Of a stretch of DNA of 22,924 nt, positions 1-9,200 are shown piece after piece. Location of the stretch: positions 1 to 22,924 of the forward strand of contig DALTVX010000008.1 in NCBI GenBank assembly GCA_029987395.1. Direction: 5' to 3'. A program made the position numbers and the translations under genes. The notes beneath the pieces are model-generated. The model ran no database searches, was not told where the DNA came from, and saw only the letters and a program-made list of their open reading frames with translations. The DNA is from Methanocorpusculum sp. (GTDB lineage Archaea > Halobacteriota > Methanomicrobia > Methanomicrobiales > Methanocorpusculaceae). Every line of letters starts with the position of its first letter. Within the stretch, counting starts at the first letter, position 1.

Positions 1-121
1 CGACGATGTCTTTTACCGACAATTCGTCAAATCCTTTTTTCGCGACAAGATCGATGAACGATAACCGAATAGCGCGTTCCGTCTTCACAAACCGCCGGTC
101 TCTTGTAGTGATCTCTGTCAT
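1..121 (-). CDS. TetR/AcrR-family transcriptional regulator, N-terminal fragment
   Basis: The minus strand is open from an ATG at 121 to the window edge (40 codons). The product begins MTEITTRDRRFVKTERAIRL and continues through FIDLVAKKGFDELSVKDIV. This is the usual start of a TetR-type DNA-binding domain: a basic lead-in, helix 1 (AIRLSFIDLVAKKG), then the F-x-x-x-[ST]-V-x-D-I entry into the helix-turn-helix. The ligand-binding part lies outside the window, so the effector is unknown. An in-frame ATG at 139 would add six residues; neither start has a good Shine-Dalgarno. The gene follows npdG on the same strand with a 52-nt gap containing a T-run and a TATA-like string (about 136-143), so it may be in that operon or have its own promoter. 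Confidence 0.7.
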   Translation of the reverse strand, partial: MTEITTRDRRFVKTERAIRLSFIDLVAKKGFDELSVKDIV

Positions 122-173
122 GAGATTGTCATTTTGCATATACAGGGAGGAAAAATTGATGCGTTTTTTGTTC

Positions 174-878
174 TTATTTAAAGTAAACACCGACGTCCTT
201 CAACCCGTTCCTCATGGCAAGGGTGATGACAAGCGGCGTGATACTCTCGATGGTCGCTGCACATGCAAGCGGACCGGCATCCAGAGGAACCAGCTTTGAT
301 ACGCTGGAGACGAGATCCATAACGATCCGTTTTGCATCTTCATCATCTCCGCAGACGCAGACCGAATAATCAAGGTCTTCCTCGAGCTCCATCCATTTGC
401 CTGAAGCCACATTATTGAACGCGGTGATGAGCTTCGAAGAGGCGGGAAGCATCTTCTGGATCGCAAGAGCTGCTGAACCTTCGGCTGGACGATCCGGCAG
501 GAAGTATTTTTCCTTCGGGAAGCGAAGCATCGGATTGATCAGCGAGACCACGACCTTGTTTTCAAAAACCGATTTCCCGATCGTTTCGATGGTCGACTCG
601 ACCTTGTCAAACGGCAGCGAGATGATGATGATGTCGGAGTCGCACACACTTGCATTTGATCCTCCGCTGCACGTACCGCCGATCTCACATTTTCGTTCAG
701 AAAGGCAGCATGTCACCTCGCTCGCAGCGGTTTTTGCTTTCTCCGGGTCGCGAGATCCAAGCGAGATGTCATATTTCCCACTTATACAGATGCGGCGGGC
801 AAGTCCCTCACCGATATTGCCGGTCCCGCCAATGATCCCAACTTTATAACGAGTCTTGTTTTGTACCATTTCAGTCAT
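174..878 (-). CDS. npdG: Coenzyme F420:NADP oxidoreductase (F420-dependent NADP reductase)
   Basis: The 234-residue product matches the family in length and motifs. It should move hydride between reduced F420 and NADP+ in the cytoplasm, supplying NADPH in methanogens. The N-terminal Rossmann fold has a glycine-rich loop (GIIGGTGNIGEG, near residues 13-24) followed by a GSRDPEKA segment, whose Ser-Arg typically contacts the NADP 2'-phosphate. The C-terminal half has the family segments NPMLRFP, AFNNVASG and LACAATIESITPLVITLAM. An in-frame GTG at 890 is possible, but GGAG (885-888) lies 6 nt ahead of the ATG at 878, so 878 was chosen. A Cys-rich stretch after the first Rossmann half (CCLSERKC, then GGTC) is unusual for the family as I recall it. 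The TetR-like gene follows on the same strand. Confidence 0.88.
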   Translation of the reverse strand: MTEMVQNKTRYKVGIIGGTGNIGEGLARRICISGKYDISLGSRDPEKAKTAASEVTCCLSERKCEIGGTCSGGSNASVCDSDIIIISLPFDKVESTIETIGKSVFENKVVVSLINPMLRFPKEKYFLPDRPAEGSAALAIQKMLPASSKLITAFNNVASGKWMELEEDLDYSVCVCGDDEDAKRIVMDLVSSVSKLVPLDAGPLACAATIESITPLVITLAMRNGLKDVGVYFK

Positions 879-902
879 GATTATCTCCACTAAATTTCAA
901 GC

Positions 903-947
903 CAGAAATTCTGACATGATGTTCATTAGTATCACATATGTATATTA
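903..947 (-). promoter_or_regulatory. npdG promoter with a small palindrome near the transcript start
   Basis: On the minus strand a TATA-like TAATATACAT (rc of 938-947) lies about 60-70 nt before the npdG start, placing transcription start near 915. An interrupted palindrome CAGAA-A-TTCTG (903-913) sits right at that predicted start, a plausible operator for the adjacent TetR-like protein. Both are inferred from position and sequence only. Confidence 0.4.
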
Positions 948-1078
948 GCTTTCCGGCATGAAAACCGAATACATTTTTCATGAAGAGAGGAGAGGCACAA
1001 AGGCCGGGTTTTCCGTGATTTTTTAGGAGAGAAGTCAGGAAAATATATGCACTCACAGAGAGAAACAAAGGGTATAGA

Positions 1079-1132
1079 AAGTATTTATCCCTCGCACTCA
1101 ACATACTAACAACGGAAATAAGTTAAAAAGGT
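1079..1132 (+). promoter_or_regulatory. Promoter and RBS of the COG1361/ABC exporter operon
   Basis: A TATA-like AGTATTTATCC (1079-1089) predicts a transcript start near 1110 and a leader of about 28 nt. A weak Shine-Dalgarno AAAAAGGT (1125-1132) ends 5 nt before the ATG at 1138. The rest of 891-1137 shows no credible gene. Confidence 0.45.
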
Positions 1133-1137
1133 ATTGT

Positions 1138-2325
1138 ATGAAAAAAAATAATCTTCGACACATAATTCTCGCAGCATGCCTCGCCTGCGTTTTGATCCTC
1201 TCCAGCATAGGAGCGGTATCGGCAGCGCCCCAGTCAACGTTTGTTATCACCAATTTTTCGATGTACCCTGAAACTTTGATGCCGGGCGATTCTGGGATCG
1301 TGACAGTAACGATCCAAAACACCGGTTCAACATTCGTACCTGTCGATCAAATATTGATCAGAGAGTCTGACGGGATCAAATCAACAGCAACTCCGTATCA
1401 GAACCCGATCGGTGGAGTTGGAGCTAAAGATAAATTCACATTATCTGTTCCGGTCACATCAACAGGAAAGTCAGGCACATTTTATCCAGTACTTTATGTG
1501 GATTTTGCTGGGAGCGCTAATGTAAGTTACGGGACTTATCTGAAATACCCGTTTGCAGTCATCGTTGATGACAACAGCGTTGCCGTCTCGATCACGAACC
1601 GGCCTGATGTATTCGAACCTGATACGACCCAGACGGTCTCCCTTTCGATTGGAAACCTTCGCATAAATGCGATCGAGGGCGTTGAGATCAGCGCGTCAGG
1701 AACAGGAGTCACATCCAAACAGACCTCGGCATATCTTGGAACAATTGCTTCAAGCAAAGCGGTAAACGGAACATTGAGTATCACCACCTCCAAAGAAACA
1801 AAGGAGGTCACCATTGATGTGAGATACCGAAACGGAGCCAACTGGCACACCGAAAGTATCACGATCCCTCTCGAGGCAGGGATCTCAAAAACCGGAGCTG
1901 AACTCATCATCAACAACATCGAGGTGAAGAAATCGGGAGCCCTCTACACGATCACCGGAGATGTGAACAATGCAGGTCTCACAACGGCAAAGGTTCTTGT
2001 TGCCACGACCAAAGGAGCGACCAAAACCGGACTTTACCCATCATATGTAGTAGGATCTCTGGATGAAGACGGTCTGTCCGAGTTTGAAGTGACCTTCAAA
2101 GACCCAGCAGGTGAAAAAGTTTCCTTGGTCTTTACCTACAAGGATGCAAACGGGAACATCTATACACAAACAGAAGATGTTTCAGTCTCGTCCGGGGTCA
2201 TCGAGTCCAAGAAGACCGATGGGGTGAATCCTGTTGCCACTGTCCTGATCGTCATCGTGATACTTGCCATTCTTGCCGGCGGTTTTGTTGCCTGGAAGAA
2301 AGGAAAATTATTTGCACGGAAGTAA
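1138..2325 (+). CDS. COG1361-type secreted, membrane-anchored S-layer-like protein
   Basis: The 395-residue protein has a Sec signal peptide (MKKNN, a hydrophobic core through about residue 27, and an AVSAA cleavage-like site near 30). About 330 residues of beta-rich extracellular sequence follow, with CARDB/NPCBM-like repeats: each unit contains a 'pG.s..vtvtI.NtG' pattern, first seen at MPGDSGIVTVTIQNTG. It ends in one transmembrane helix (about 364-385) and a basic tail (WKKGKLFARK). Most of the chain is therefore outside the cell, anchored at the C terminus. In methanogens such proteins commonly sit beside LolD/MacB-like ABC genes. Here the ATPase start codon lies 3 nt after this stop, so the three genes form one operon, and this protein may be the extracytoplasmic partner of the transporter. 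The transported substrate is unknown. Confidence 0.85.
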   Translation: MKKNNLRHIILAACLACVLILSSIGAVSAAPQSTFVITNFSMYPETLMPGDSGIVTVTIQNTGSTFVPVDQILIRESDGIKSTATPYQNPIGGVGAKDKFTLSVPVTSTGKSGTFYPVLYVDFAGSANVSYGTYLKYPFAVIVDDNSVAVSITNRPDVFEPDTTQTVSLSIGNLRINAIEGVEISASGTGVTSKQTSAYLGTIASSKAVNGTLSITTSKETKEVTIDVRYRNGANWHTESITIPLEAGISKTGAELIINNIEVKKSGALYTITGDVNNAGLTTAKVLVATTKGATKTGLYPSYVVGSLDEDGLSEFEVTFKDPAGEKVSLVFTYKDANGNIYTQTEDVSVSSGVIESKKTDGVNPVATVLIVIVILAILAGGFVAWKKGKLFARK

Positions 2326-2328
2326 TCA

Positions 2329-3009
2329 ATGAACTCGATCCCTGTGGTCGAACTGCATGACGTCTCGAAGATCTATCCAATGCCCGCGGGCGACGTCCAT
2401 GCACTAAACCACGTAGACTTCTCCATTCAGCAAGGAGAATTTGTGGCCATCATGGGACCGTCAGGTTCGGGCAAATCCACACTGATGAATATGATCGGAT
2501 GTCTGGACGTACCGACCTCCGGTGAGATAAGGATAAACGGAAAATCAACGTCAGAGATGACGGATGATGAGTTGACATTGCATAGAAGAGACACGATCGG
2601 ATTCATTTTCCAGAAATATAACCTGATCAGTCTCTTAACTGCATATGAAAACGTGGAGTATCCGCTGATCTTAAAACACGGACACAAAGATACGACAACA
2701 CGAACAGCGGATCTTCTCAAAATGGTCGGACTGACCGAGGGCCAGATGCAGCATACACCCTATGAACTCTCCGGTGGTCAGCAGCAGAGGGTCTCGATCG
2801 CACGTGCTTTGGCAAACGATCCAACATTTCTGTTGTGTGATGAACCGACGGGAAATCTCGATTCAAAGACGGGTGCACAGGTCATGGGTATCCTTCAAGA
2901 GCTGCATGCCAACGGGAGAACGGTCGTCATGGTCACCCATGATCCAAAGACTGCGGAGTACGCCGATCGTATAGTGATCATCAGGGATGGTGAGATCGTC
3001 AATGAGTAA
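2329..3009 (+). CDS. ABC transporter ATP-binding protein, LolD/MacB family
   Basis: This is a complete 226-residue nucleotide-binding subunit. It has Walker [10 protein letters not shown] (43-51), a Q-loop in [11 protein letters not shown], signature LSGGQ (147-151), Walker B ending D171-E172 ([13 protein letters not shown]) and the switch histidine H204 (VMVTHDP). The pattern is that of the MacB/LolD/FtsE group, which hydrolyses ATP to drive mechanotransmission or extrusion by an FtsX-fold permease. The permease is the next gene, and its start overlaps this stop by 8 nt, implying translational coupling. The substrate cannot be read from the sequence. Confidence 0.93.
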   Translation: MNSIPVVELHDVSKIYPMPAGDVHALNHVDFSIQQGEFVAIMGPSGSGKSTLMNMIGCLDVPTSGEIRINGKSTSEMTDDELTLHRRDTIGFIFQKYNLISLLTAYENVEYPLILKHGHKDTTTRTADLLKMVGLTEGQMQHTPYELSGGQQQRVSIARALANDPTFLLCDEPTGNLDSKTGAQVMGILQELHANGRTVVMVTHDPKTAEYADRIVIIRDGEIVNE

Positions 3010-4243
3010 AGAAAAAACAACTCTCTGGCAAAAGATCTACTCACCGATGATCTTGGCACTTGCGGTCAGAAACCTGAAATTGAATAAATTTCGGACCATC
3101 CTTTCGATGATCGGTATCGTGATCGGTGTTTTTGCCATCTGCGGGATGGGGATGATCAGCGCAGGATTCACTGTTGAGATGAACGCGATGATCTCCGACA
3201 CAGCAGATACGCTGACGATCTCGCCGATCGGTGAAAAAGTCATCGACGGAACAACAACAACGGGTTTTTCAACGAAAGACTTGAGAGACATCGAATCTGC
3301 GGTACGATCAGTGACCAAAGATTATGATTTCATCCCGATGTACTCCTCTATGAAGTACATATATATCGGAAAAGAGACCGCGGGGGCCACCATATCTGGC
3401 ATGGCCTCGAAGGATATCGATACCATCGCAAATATCATCCAAGGCACTCTTCCGCGGGGATCGACCAATGTTGTCGTTGGCGAGAAGTTTGCCGAGGACA
3501 ACAAGCTTCGGATCGGGAGCCGGATGATCATGCTCGATAAGGCCGGAAAGGAGGTGACCTGTAGAGTCGTTGGTATCATGGAAGGTACTGGGATGATGAC
3601 GCTAGGTTTCGCCACAGACAACGCAGTTGTCGGATCTGTCGAGTGGTACACCGGACTTGTTGGAGACAACCACGGTCTGTATGACAAAGTGATCGTTCGA
3701 GCAGTATATCCAGCAGAGTTGACCCCGATCGATGCAGCGATCGATAAGAAAATGAACGGCAAGGCGGACAAAGACTCCGATGATACGGTCTATATCCTGA
3801 ACTCGTATGAGATCATGGAGGTCTTCGATGATATCATGTCCATGTCGAGTATCTTCACGACCATCATCAGTGCGATCTCCCTCTTAGTCGCAGCAGTTGC
3901 CATAACAAACGTGATGCTGATGAGTGTAAAGGAACGAACACGAGAGGTGGGTATTCTTCGAAGTATTGGAACCTACCGAAGTCAGATCCTGCAGATGTTC
4001 CTGTATGAAGCAGGACTTATCGGCCTGATCGGATCGATCATAGGAACTCTGCTCGCGGTGATCGCGGCCCCTGTGATGCTGATGGCAATGATCGGATCGG
4101 CAGAAGCAATGCTCTCACCTACCGTTCTCATTTATCTCCCAATCGGCATTCTGATCGGTCTTATCGTCTGTCTGCTGTCCGGTCTCTATCCGGCATGGAG
4201 TGCAGCAAACCTCAACCCAGTCGAAGCAATGTCGACCGACTGA
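3002..4243 (+). CDS. ABC transporter permease, MacB/FtsX family
   Basis: The 413-residue protein has MacB topology: an N-terminal transmembrane helix (about 31-56, RTILSMIGIVIGVFAICG), a roughly 220-residue extracytoplasmic core, then three C-terminal FtsX-type helices. Family hallmarks are KERTREVGILRSIGT after the second helix and GLYPAWSAANLNPVEAMS at the C terminus. The ATG at 3002 is preferred over an in-frame ATG at 2987 because GGTGAG (2989-2994) lies 7 nt before it and ATGAGTAA overlaps the ATPase stop, a typical coupled arrangement. It is expected to form a dimer with two copies of the ATPase and probably works with the secreted COG1361 protein. A T-rich stretch follows the stop. Confidence 0.92.
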   Translation: MSKEKTTLWQKIYSPMILALAVRNLKLNKFRTILSMIGIVIGVFAICGMGMISAGFTVEMNAMISDTADTLTISPIGEKVIDGTTTTGFSTKDLRDIESAVRSVTKDYDFIPMYSSMKYIYIGKETAGATISGMASKDIDTIANIIQGTLPRGSTNVVVGEKFAEDNKLRIGSRMIMLDKAGKEVTCRVVGIMEGTGMMTLGFATDNAVVGSVEWYTGLVGDNHGLYDKVIVRAVYPAELTPIDAAIDKKMNGKADKDSDDTVYILNSYEIMEVFDDIMSMSSIFTTIISAISLLVAAVAITNVMLMSVKERTREVGILRSIGTYRSQILQMFLYEAGLIGLIGSIIGTLLAVIAAPVMLMAMIGSAEAMLSPTVLIYLPIGILIGLIVCLLSGLYPAWSAANLNPVEAMSTD

Positions 4244-4310
4244 TTTTTCTTTTTTTTAATTTCGCGGTTTTCAAACCTGCCGCAGCAAAAAAGTATCACT
4301 GATTTTTCAG
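4244..4310. terminator. Bidirectional terminator between convergent operons
   Basis: After the permease stop the plus strand has long T-runs (4244-4262), typical of archaeal T-tract termination. On the minus strand a T6 run (rc of 4289-4294) follows the fmt stop. Between them, GGTTT/AAACC pairing gives a modest hairpin (about 4264-4283). The sequence CTGATTTTTCAG (4299-4310) is a small dyad over the fmt stop codon. Confidence 0.6.
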
Positions 4311-5236
4311 AGCTGATCGCCGACTTTGAGATAATGACCGTTCACGATCTCAAAACCCGGCATCTCGCGTTTTCCTTCAGGCTTTGCAGAAAGAATACAC
4401 ACGGCGCCTTGTCCCGTCATCACAACTGGCCCCTTCTTTTTGATCACATCGACGACCCTTCCCGGCTCTCCGGCATACTCGCTAAATATTTTCTCGCTTC
4501 TGTAGACCTTCAGGAGTTTTCCGTCGGGAAGCCGGGTGTTTGCTCCGGGGAGAGGGGAGAGACCTCTGATCTGATTATGAACATCTGCCGCAGAAAGAGA
4601 CCAGTCGATAACACACTCCTCCTTCGAGATAGAGGGGGCAAAGGTCACTTTAGAATCATCCTGCGGGGTCCTCGTGACCCGACCGGACTCCACCAGTTCA
4701 AGTGCCTCGACCAAAGCTTTCGCTCCCAGATCGGCCAGAAGATCGTGAACTTCACCAAATATCTGATCTTCATCAAGCGGGATCGACTTTGAGAGGATCA
4801 TATCACCGGCATCGAGACGGGAGGTCACGTAGATGATCGAGACGCCGGTCTCACTGTCCCCTTTCAGCACAGAATACTGCATGGGAGCAGCCCCCCGATA
4901 CTTTGGCAGAAGCGAGCCGTGCAGATTTATCGTATTGTGTTTTGGGAGATCGATGATCGAATCAGGAATCATCATCCCAAACGCGACCACAACGCAGATG
5001 TCCGGAGAAAGAGCCTTCAGCTGCTCGAAAAGAACGGGGTCCTTCATGTTTTCCGGCTGAAAAATAGGGATCCCGTGCTCAAGTCCAAACGCCTTCACCG
5101 GCGAGAACTCGATTTTATTTCCCCTGCGGTTTGGTTTGTCGGCACGCGTGAGGATACCAACGATCTCATGCTTTGCAGAAATTGCACGAAGAGAGGGAAG
5201 AGCATACTCAGGCGTCCCCATGAAAAGGACACGCAT
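4307..5236 (-). CDS. fmt: Methionyl-tRNA formyltransferase
   Basis: This 309-residue protein has the standard length and architecture. The N-terminal formyltransferase fold begins MRVLFMGTPEYALPSL. The tRNA-contacting basic loop (about 34-48, NRRGNKIEFSPVK) is present, and the catalytic triad equivalents are N104, H106 (INLHGSLLPKYRGAAP) and D142 (SRLDAGDM). The C-terminal OB-like domain is also complete (INGH-type end: VNGHYLKVGDQL). It transfers formyl from 10-formyl-THF to Met-tRNA(i) in bacteria. Archaea normally start with unformylated Met, so an intact copy in this context is odd. It follows def by one base and has a strong Shine-Dalgarno (AAGGAGG, inside the end of def), so the two are co-translated. 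Sugar formyltransferases share the fold, but the intact tRNA loop and the def partner favour Fmt. Acquisition from bacteria is inferred. Confidence 0.9.
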   Translation of the reverse strand: MRVLFMGTPEYALPSLRAISAKHEIVGILTRADKPNRRGNKIEFSPVKAFGLEHGIPIFQPENMKDPVLFEQLKALSPDICVVVAFGMMIPDSIIDLPKHNTINLHGSLLPKYRGAAPMQYSVLKGDSETGVSIIYVTSRLDAGDMILSKSIPLDEDQIFGEVHDLLADLGAKALVEALELVESGRVTRTPQDDSKVTFAPSISKEECVIDWSLSAADVHNQIRGLSPLPGANTRLPDGKLLKVYRSEKIFSEYAGEPGRVVDVIKKKGPVVMTGQGAVCILSAKPEGKREMPGFEIVNGHYLKVGDQL

Positions 5237-5237
5237 C

Positions 5238-5726
5238 TTATGCCTCCTTGTTGCTTAGATCCTCGAGCTGTTTGGCGACCATTCTTTTGGCGATCGGGGA
5301 GATCTTATCTACAAAAAGAATACCTTCGAGATGGTCATACTCATGCTGAAAAACACGAGCCGGATAATCTTTTAGCTCCTCTTCGATCAGCTCACCTGCT
5401 TCATTTGTGTATCTGACCGTGATCCTTCGAGGACGGCGGACTTTTTTATGGATGCCGGGGACGGAAAGGCAACCTTCCTCCATCTCGGCTAAGGCATTTC
5501 CTGTTTTCAGGATCTCCGGGTTGATGACTTTTCGAACTTTTTCGCCCGCATTCATCACAAAAAATCGTTTTCCGATCCCCACCTGCGGTGCCGCAAGACC
5601 AACGCCGCTATGTTCTTTTAGCATAGGGATCATCTCATCAAGCGTTGCTAAAAGTTCAGGAGTTATACTATCGACGGGTTCGGCAGGTTTAGACAATACC
5701 GCTTTTCCGTATATCTGAATTATCAT
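5238..5726 (-). CDS. def: Peptide deformylase
   Basis: The 162-residue protein has all three deformylase motifs: I, GVGLAAPQ (41-48); II, EGCLS (84-88); III, QHEYDH (127-132). The metal ligands C86, H128 and H132 and the catalytic E129 are all kept, so the enzyme should remove formyl from nascent N-terminal Met. It is the first gene of the def-fmt pair. A TATA-like TACTTTATC (rc of 5769-5777) gives a leader of about 20 nt, and no Shine-Dalgarno precedes the ATG. Presence in an archaeon is unusual for the same reason as fmt, and finding the pair intact and adjacent argues for function over decay. Confidence 0.92.
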   Translation of the reverse strand: MIIQIYGKAVLSKPAEPVDSITPELLATLDEMIPMLKEHSGVGLAAPQVGIGKRFFVMNAGEKVRKVINPEILKTGNALAEMEEGCLSVPGIHKKVRRPRRITVRYTNEAGELIEEELKDYPARVFQHEYDHLEGILFVDKISPIAKRMVAKQLEDLSNKEA

Positions 5727-5768
5727 TATTAATAGTAGTATTGGATTTTTTCATTGATGAAGATGACT

Positions 5769-5777
5769 GATAAAGTA
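5769..5777 (-). promoter_or_regulatory. TATA-like box for def-fmt
   Basis: TACTTTATC on the minus strand lies about 43-51 nt before the def ATG and predicts a start near 5747. The rest of 5727-5876 contains no supported gene. Confidence 0.35.
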
Positions 5778-5876
5778 TCCTTTAGAGCAAAGGTACTCCG
5801 TAAAAAAGACTGGTCACGTTATGATGCATATCTGCAAGACAGACAGATATTACAAACAATAAATAGAAAAGTGATG

Positions 5877-5898
5877 GTTTGGACGGTTAAGTCCAAAC
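5877..5898 (-). terminator. Hairpin downstream of the zinc-ribbon gene
   Basis: GTTTGGAC-GGTTAA-GTCCAAAC forms a perfect 8-bp stem with a 6-nt loop, starting 5 nt past the stop of the minus-strand zinc-ribbon gene. A moderately T-rich stretch (CACTTTTCTATTTATTG) follows on that strand, so a terminator is the simplest reading. A processing or regulatory role is possible. Confidence 0.5.
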
Positions 5899-5903
5899 AG
5901 TAT

Positions 5904-6086
5904 TTAGAACCGGTTCCGTGGGGTCCGGTGTTTTGGAAGGCATTCCTGACAGTAGACTGGTCTACCTTCGGTTGGCTTGAACGGTACCTCACATTCTTTT
6001 CCACAGTCTGAGCAGACTGTTTTGGTCATTTCGCGTGGGCCGTCGTTGAACTGGCGTGGTGCGCCAAAATTATTTCTTCTTTCCAT
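5904..6086 (-). CDS. Small zinc-ribbon protein with CxxC-x17-CxxC domain
   Basis: The 60-residue product has C25-x2-C28 and C46-x2-C49 separated by exactly 17 residues, with the family core CGKECEVPFKPTEGRPVYC. This is the CxxC-x17-CxxC small zinc-ribbon family, common in methanogens; its molecular function is not established. The basic tail (KHRTPRNRF) and basic N terminus suggest nucleic-acid contact, which is inference. The ATG at 6086 is preferred over an upstream in-frame start at 6128 because AAAGGA lies about 9 nt before it and the family homology begins downstream of it. It is divergent from ileS. Confidence 0.8.
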   Translation of the reverse strand: MERRNNFGAPRQFNDGPREMTKTVCSDCGKECEVPFKPTEGRPVYCQECLPKHRTPRNRF

Positions 6087-6150
6087 GATAGGATTTCCTT
6101 TGGAGCATAAAGCTCGCGAAAAAAACAATGAGACAAAAGAGTCTTATTGA

Positions 6151-6201
6151 TATTTCCCACAGATAACTGCGTAACTTAATTGGTCATCCACAGATAAATA
6201 C
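6151..6201. promoter_or_regulatory. Divergent promoter region of the zinc-ribbon gene and ileS, with a direct repeat
   Basis: A TATA-like GATAAATAC (6193-6201) serves ileS, with a predicted start near 6225 and a leader of about 70 nt. A TATA-like AAATATCAA on the other strand (around 6147-6155) serves the zinc-ribbon gene. The 10-mer CCACAGATAA occurs exactly twice, at 6157-6166 and 6188-6197, 31 nt apart (about three helical turns). The second copy overlaps the ileS TATA box, a geometry that suits a regulator. For ileS, GTGAGG (6278-6283) lies 10 nt ahead of the GTG start. Confidence 0.45.
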
Positions 6202-6293
6202 TTGTGTATGATAGTAGAAATTGTCCGTCACGTAATCCCTTATCTATAACGACGACCAATATTTACCGACATAATGAGTGAGGGAAGAAACTC

Positions 6294-9200
6294 GTGAAAG
6301 AAATAACAGACAGTTATGTACCTGCCGTAGTCGAAAATGACGTGCGTCAGTACTGGAAAAAGAACGATACGTATCGCAAAACGAGAAAGCTTCATGAATC
6401 GGGAACACCCTGGCTCTTTGTAGACGGCCCGCCGTATACCACCGGCTATATCCATCTGGGTACCGCCTGGAACAAGATCCTCAAAGACTCGATCATAAGA
6501 TACCACTCAATGACCGGCAAACATATCATCGAACGTGCCGGTTACGATATGCACGGCCTTCCAATCGAGGTCAAGGTCGAGGAAAAACTCGGATTCAAAA
6601 ACAAGGCCGACATCGAAAAATACGGTGTTGCAAAGTTCATCGAAGAGTGCCGTGAGTTCGCTCTCACCCACAAAGATCTGATGAGCGACCAGTTCCGAGA
6701 TCTCGGCACCTGGATGGACTTTGACGACCCCTACCTGACGGTCGACAAAGGATACATCGAGGCAGCATGGTTCACGCTCAAACGCTGCGAAGAGGAAAAG
6801 ATGCTCGAACGCGGATCGCGTGTCGTGAACTGGTGTCCTCGCTGCGGAACCGCCATAGCAGATGCGGAAGTTGAATACTGGGACGAGACCGACCCGTCGA
6901 TCTTCGTCAAGTTCCCTATCCAAGGAAAAGAAAACGAGTACCTCGTTATCTGGACCACCACGCCCTGGACACTTCCTGCCAACGTAGCAGTGGCGGTGGG
7001 AAAAGACTTCGTGTACGCAAAATGCCGTGCGATAAAAGACGGAAAGACCGAAGACCTCTGGATCGCCAAAGACCTTGCTGAACAGATTCTCAAATACGGA
7101 AAATATCAGGACTACTCCATCATCGAAACAAAGACCGGTGAAGAACTGAACGGAACAAAATACGATTCTCCCCTCGCATCCGTTGTTCCTATCCAGGCAA
7201 TGATCGAACACCGTGTTGTCCTCGCCGATTACGTCGCGATGGAAAACACGGGTATGGTGCATATCGCTCCCGGTCACGGTTGGGACGATTACCTCGTTGG
7301 CATGAAAGAAGGTCTAGCGACCGTCTGTCCGGTTGACGGAAACGGAAACTTCACCGATGAAGCAGGTGTGTTTGCAGGAAAATACGTCAAGGCCCCTGAA
7401 ACAAATCAGGAGGTCATCGATGTTTTAGGCGATGCAATGCTCGCTGTTCGAAAGGTCAACCACAGATACGGACACTGCTGGAGATGCAAGACCCCGATCA
7501 TCTACCGTGCGACCTCGCAGTGGTTCCTGAAAGTAAAGGACGTCAAGGAAAAGATGCTCAAAGAGATAGCAGATGACGTCACCTGGTTCCCTGAATGGGC
7601 AGGTTCTGCTCGATTCCATGACTGGGTCAAGGAAGCACGAGACTGGTGTATCTCTCGGCAGAGATACTGGGGTATCCCTATCCCGGTATGGGTCTGCCCG
7701 GTCTGTAACAAATATCAGGTCATCGGAAGATACGCAGAACTCGAAAAGCTCTCTGGTCAGAAGCTAAACGACCCCCACCGGCCGTACGTCGATGATATCA
7801 CGATCCCGTGCGAATGCGGCGGGACGATGAAACGTATCCCGGATATCTTTGATGTCTGGTATGACTCAGGGATCGCATCCTGGGCAACACTTCGGTTCCC
7901 GGAAAAGACCGAGGACTTTGGCAAATACTGGCCTGCCGACTTCATTCTTGAAGGGCATGACCAGACCCGCGGCTGGTTCTACTCCCAGCTCGCCTTATCC
8001 ACGATGGCGTTTGGAAAAGCTCCGTACAAATCCGTTCTCATGCACGGATTTGCTCTGGATGCCGACGGCAAAAAGATGAGTAAAAGTCTTGGGAATGTCA
8101 TCGCACCTGAGGATGTTGCAAAACAGTTCGGGGTCGATGTCATGCGCCAGTACATCCTTTCGGCAAACGCCCCCTGGGATGACATGCGCTTCTCCCTCGA
8201 AGGGGTCAAGACGAATCACCGAATGTTCAACGTTCTCTGGAACGTCTACAAGTTCCCTCTGACCTATATGAAGCTCGACGGTTATGCGCCGGCCGCCAAA
8301 AACGGTGTCTGGGATCCTTCAGTCGTCGAAGATCACATCAGTGAGTTCGGCAGAGAAGACCGCTGGCTCATCTCCCGCGTGAACTCCCTTGCCGAGCAGG
8401 TGACCAAGGAGATGGAGGTCTGCAACCTTCACCGTGCGACCCGTCCGATCAGCACCTTCGTGCTTGATGAACTCTCCCGCTGGTACGTCCAGCTGGTGAG
8501 ACCAAGAATGTGGCTCGAGGAGGAGTCGGTCTCAAAGATGCAGGCATACGATACCATGTATTACGTAATGCGCAGACTCATCACGATCTTTGCACCCTTC
8601 GCTCCCCACATCACCGAGAATATGTACCAGAACCTGAGATGCGAAGGCGATCTTCCATCGATCCACATGGTCGACTGGTTCAGCGGAAACGACAACCTGC
8701 GTGACCCAGTCCTCGAGGAGGAGATGGAGATCGTGCAAAGGTTCGACGAGGCGGTCTCGAACGCACGCCAGAACGGAAAGCGCAAAGGACGCTGGCCGGT
8801 CGGCTCGATCGTTGTCTCGACCGATTCAGAGAAGGTATCCAATGCCATTTCAGCAATGAACGATATGTGCTGTGACCGGGCAAATGCCCGAAGCGTTACG
8901 GTCGTACCAGGGATCTGGGACAGACTCGACTGGACGGCGATCCCGGTCATGAAGGTGATCGGTAAGCAGTTTGGACGCGACGGACCAAAGGTCAAAGCGT
9001 TCATCGAGGAGTCGAACGGAACAGAGCTGAAAGCTGCCCTGCTTGCAAACGGAAAGGTCATGATGGAAAAGGACGGATTTTCCACCGAACTTACCGAGGA
9101 GCACATAACCTTCGAGGAGAAGATGCCTGAAAATATCTTCTCCTCGCCGATCGAAGACGGCATGGTTTATGTTGACGTTACGCTCACCCCTGAGCTTGAA

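Noticed and set aside
871..1104. 77-codon minus-strand frame upstream of npdG
   Set aside because: It overlaps the npdG promoter and start, has no homology I can see, and has no RBS.
5754..6011. 85-codon plus-strand frame
   Set aside because: It runs antisense over the zinc-ribbon gene, whose Cys pattern is clear, and includes the hairpin at 5877-5898. No motif is seen.
6507..7277. Long minus-strand frame (256 codons) inside ileS
   Set aside because: It is a shadow of ileS in a GC-rich coding region; the ileS protein is unmistakable.
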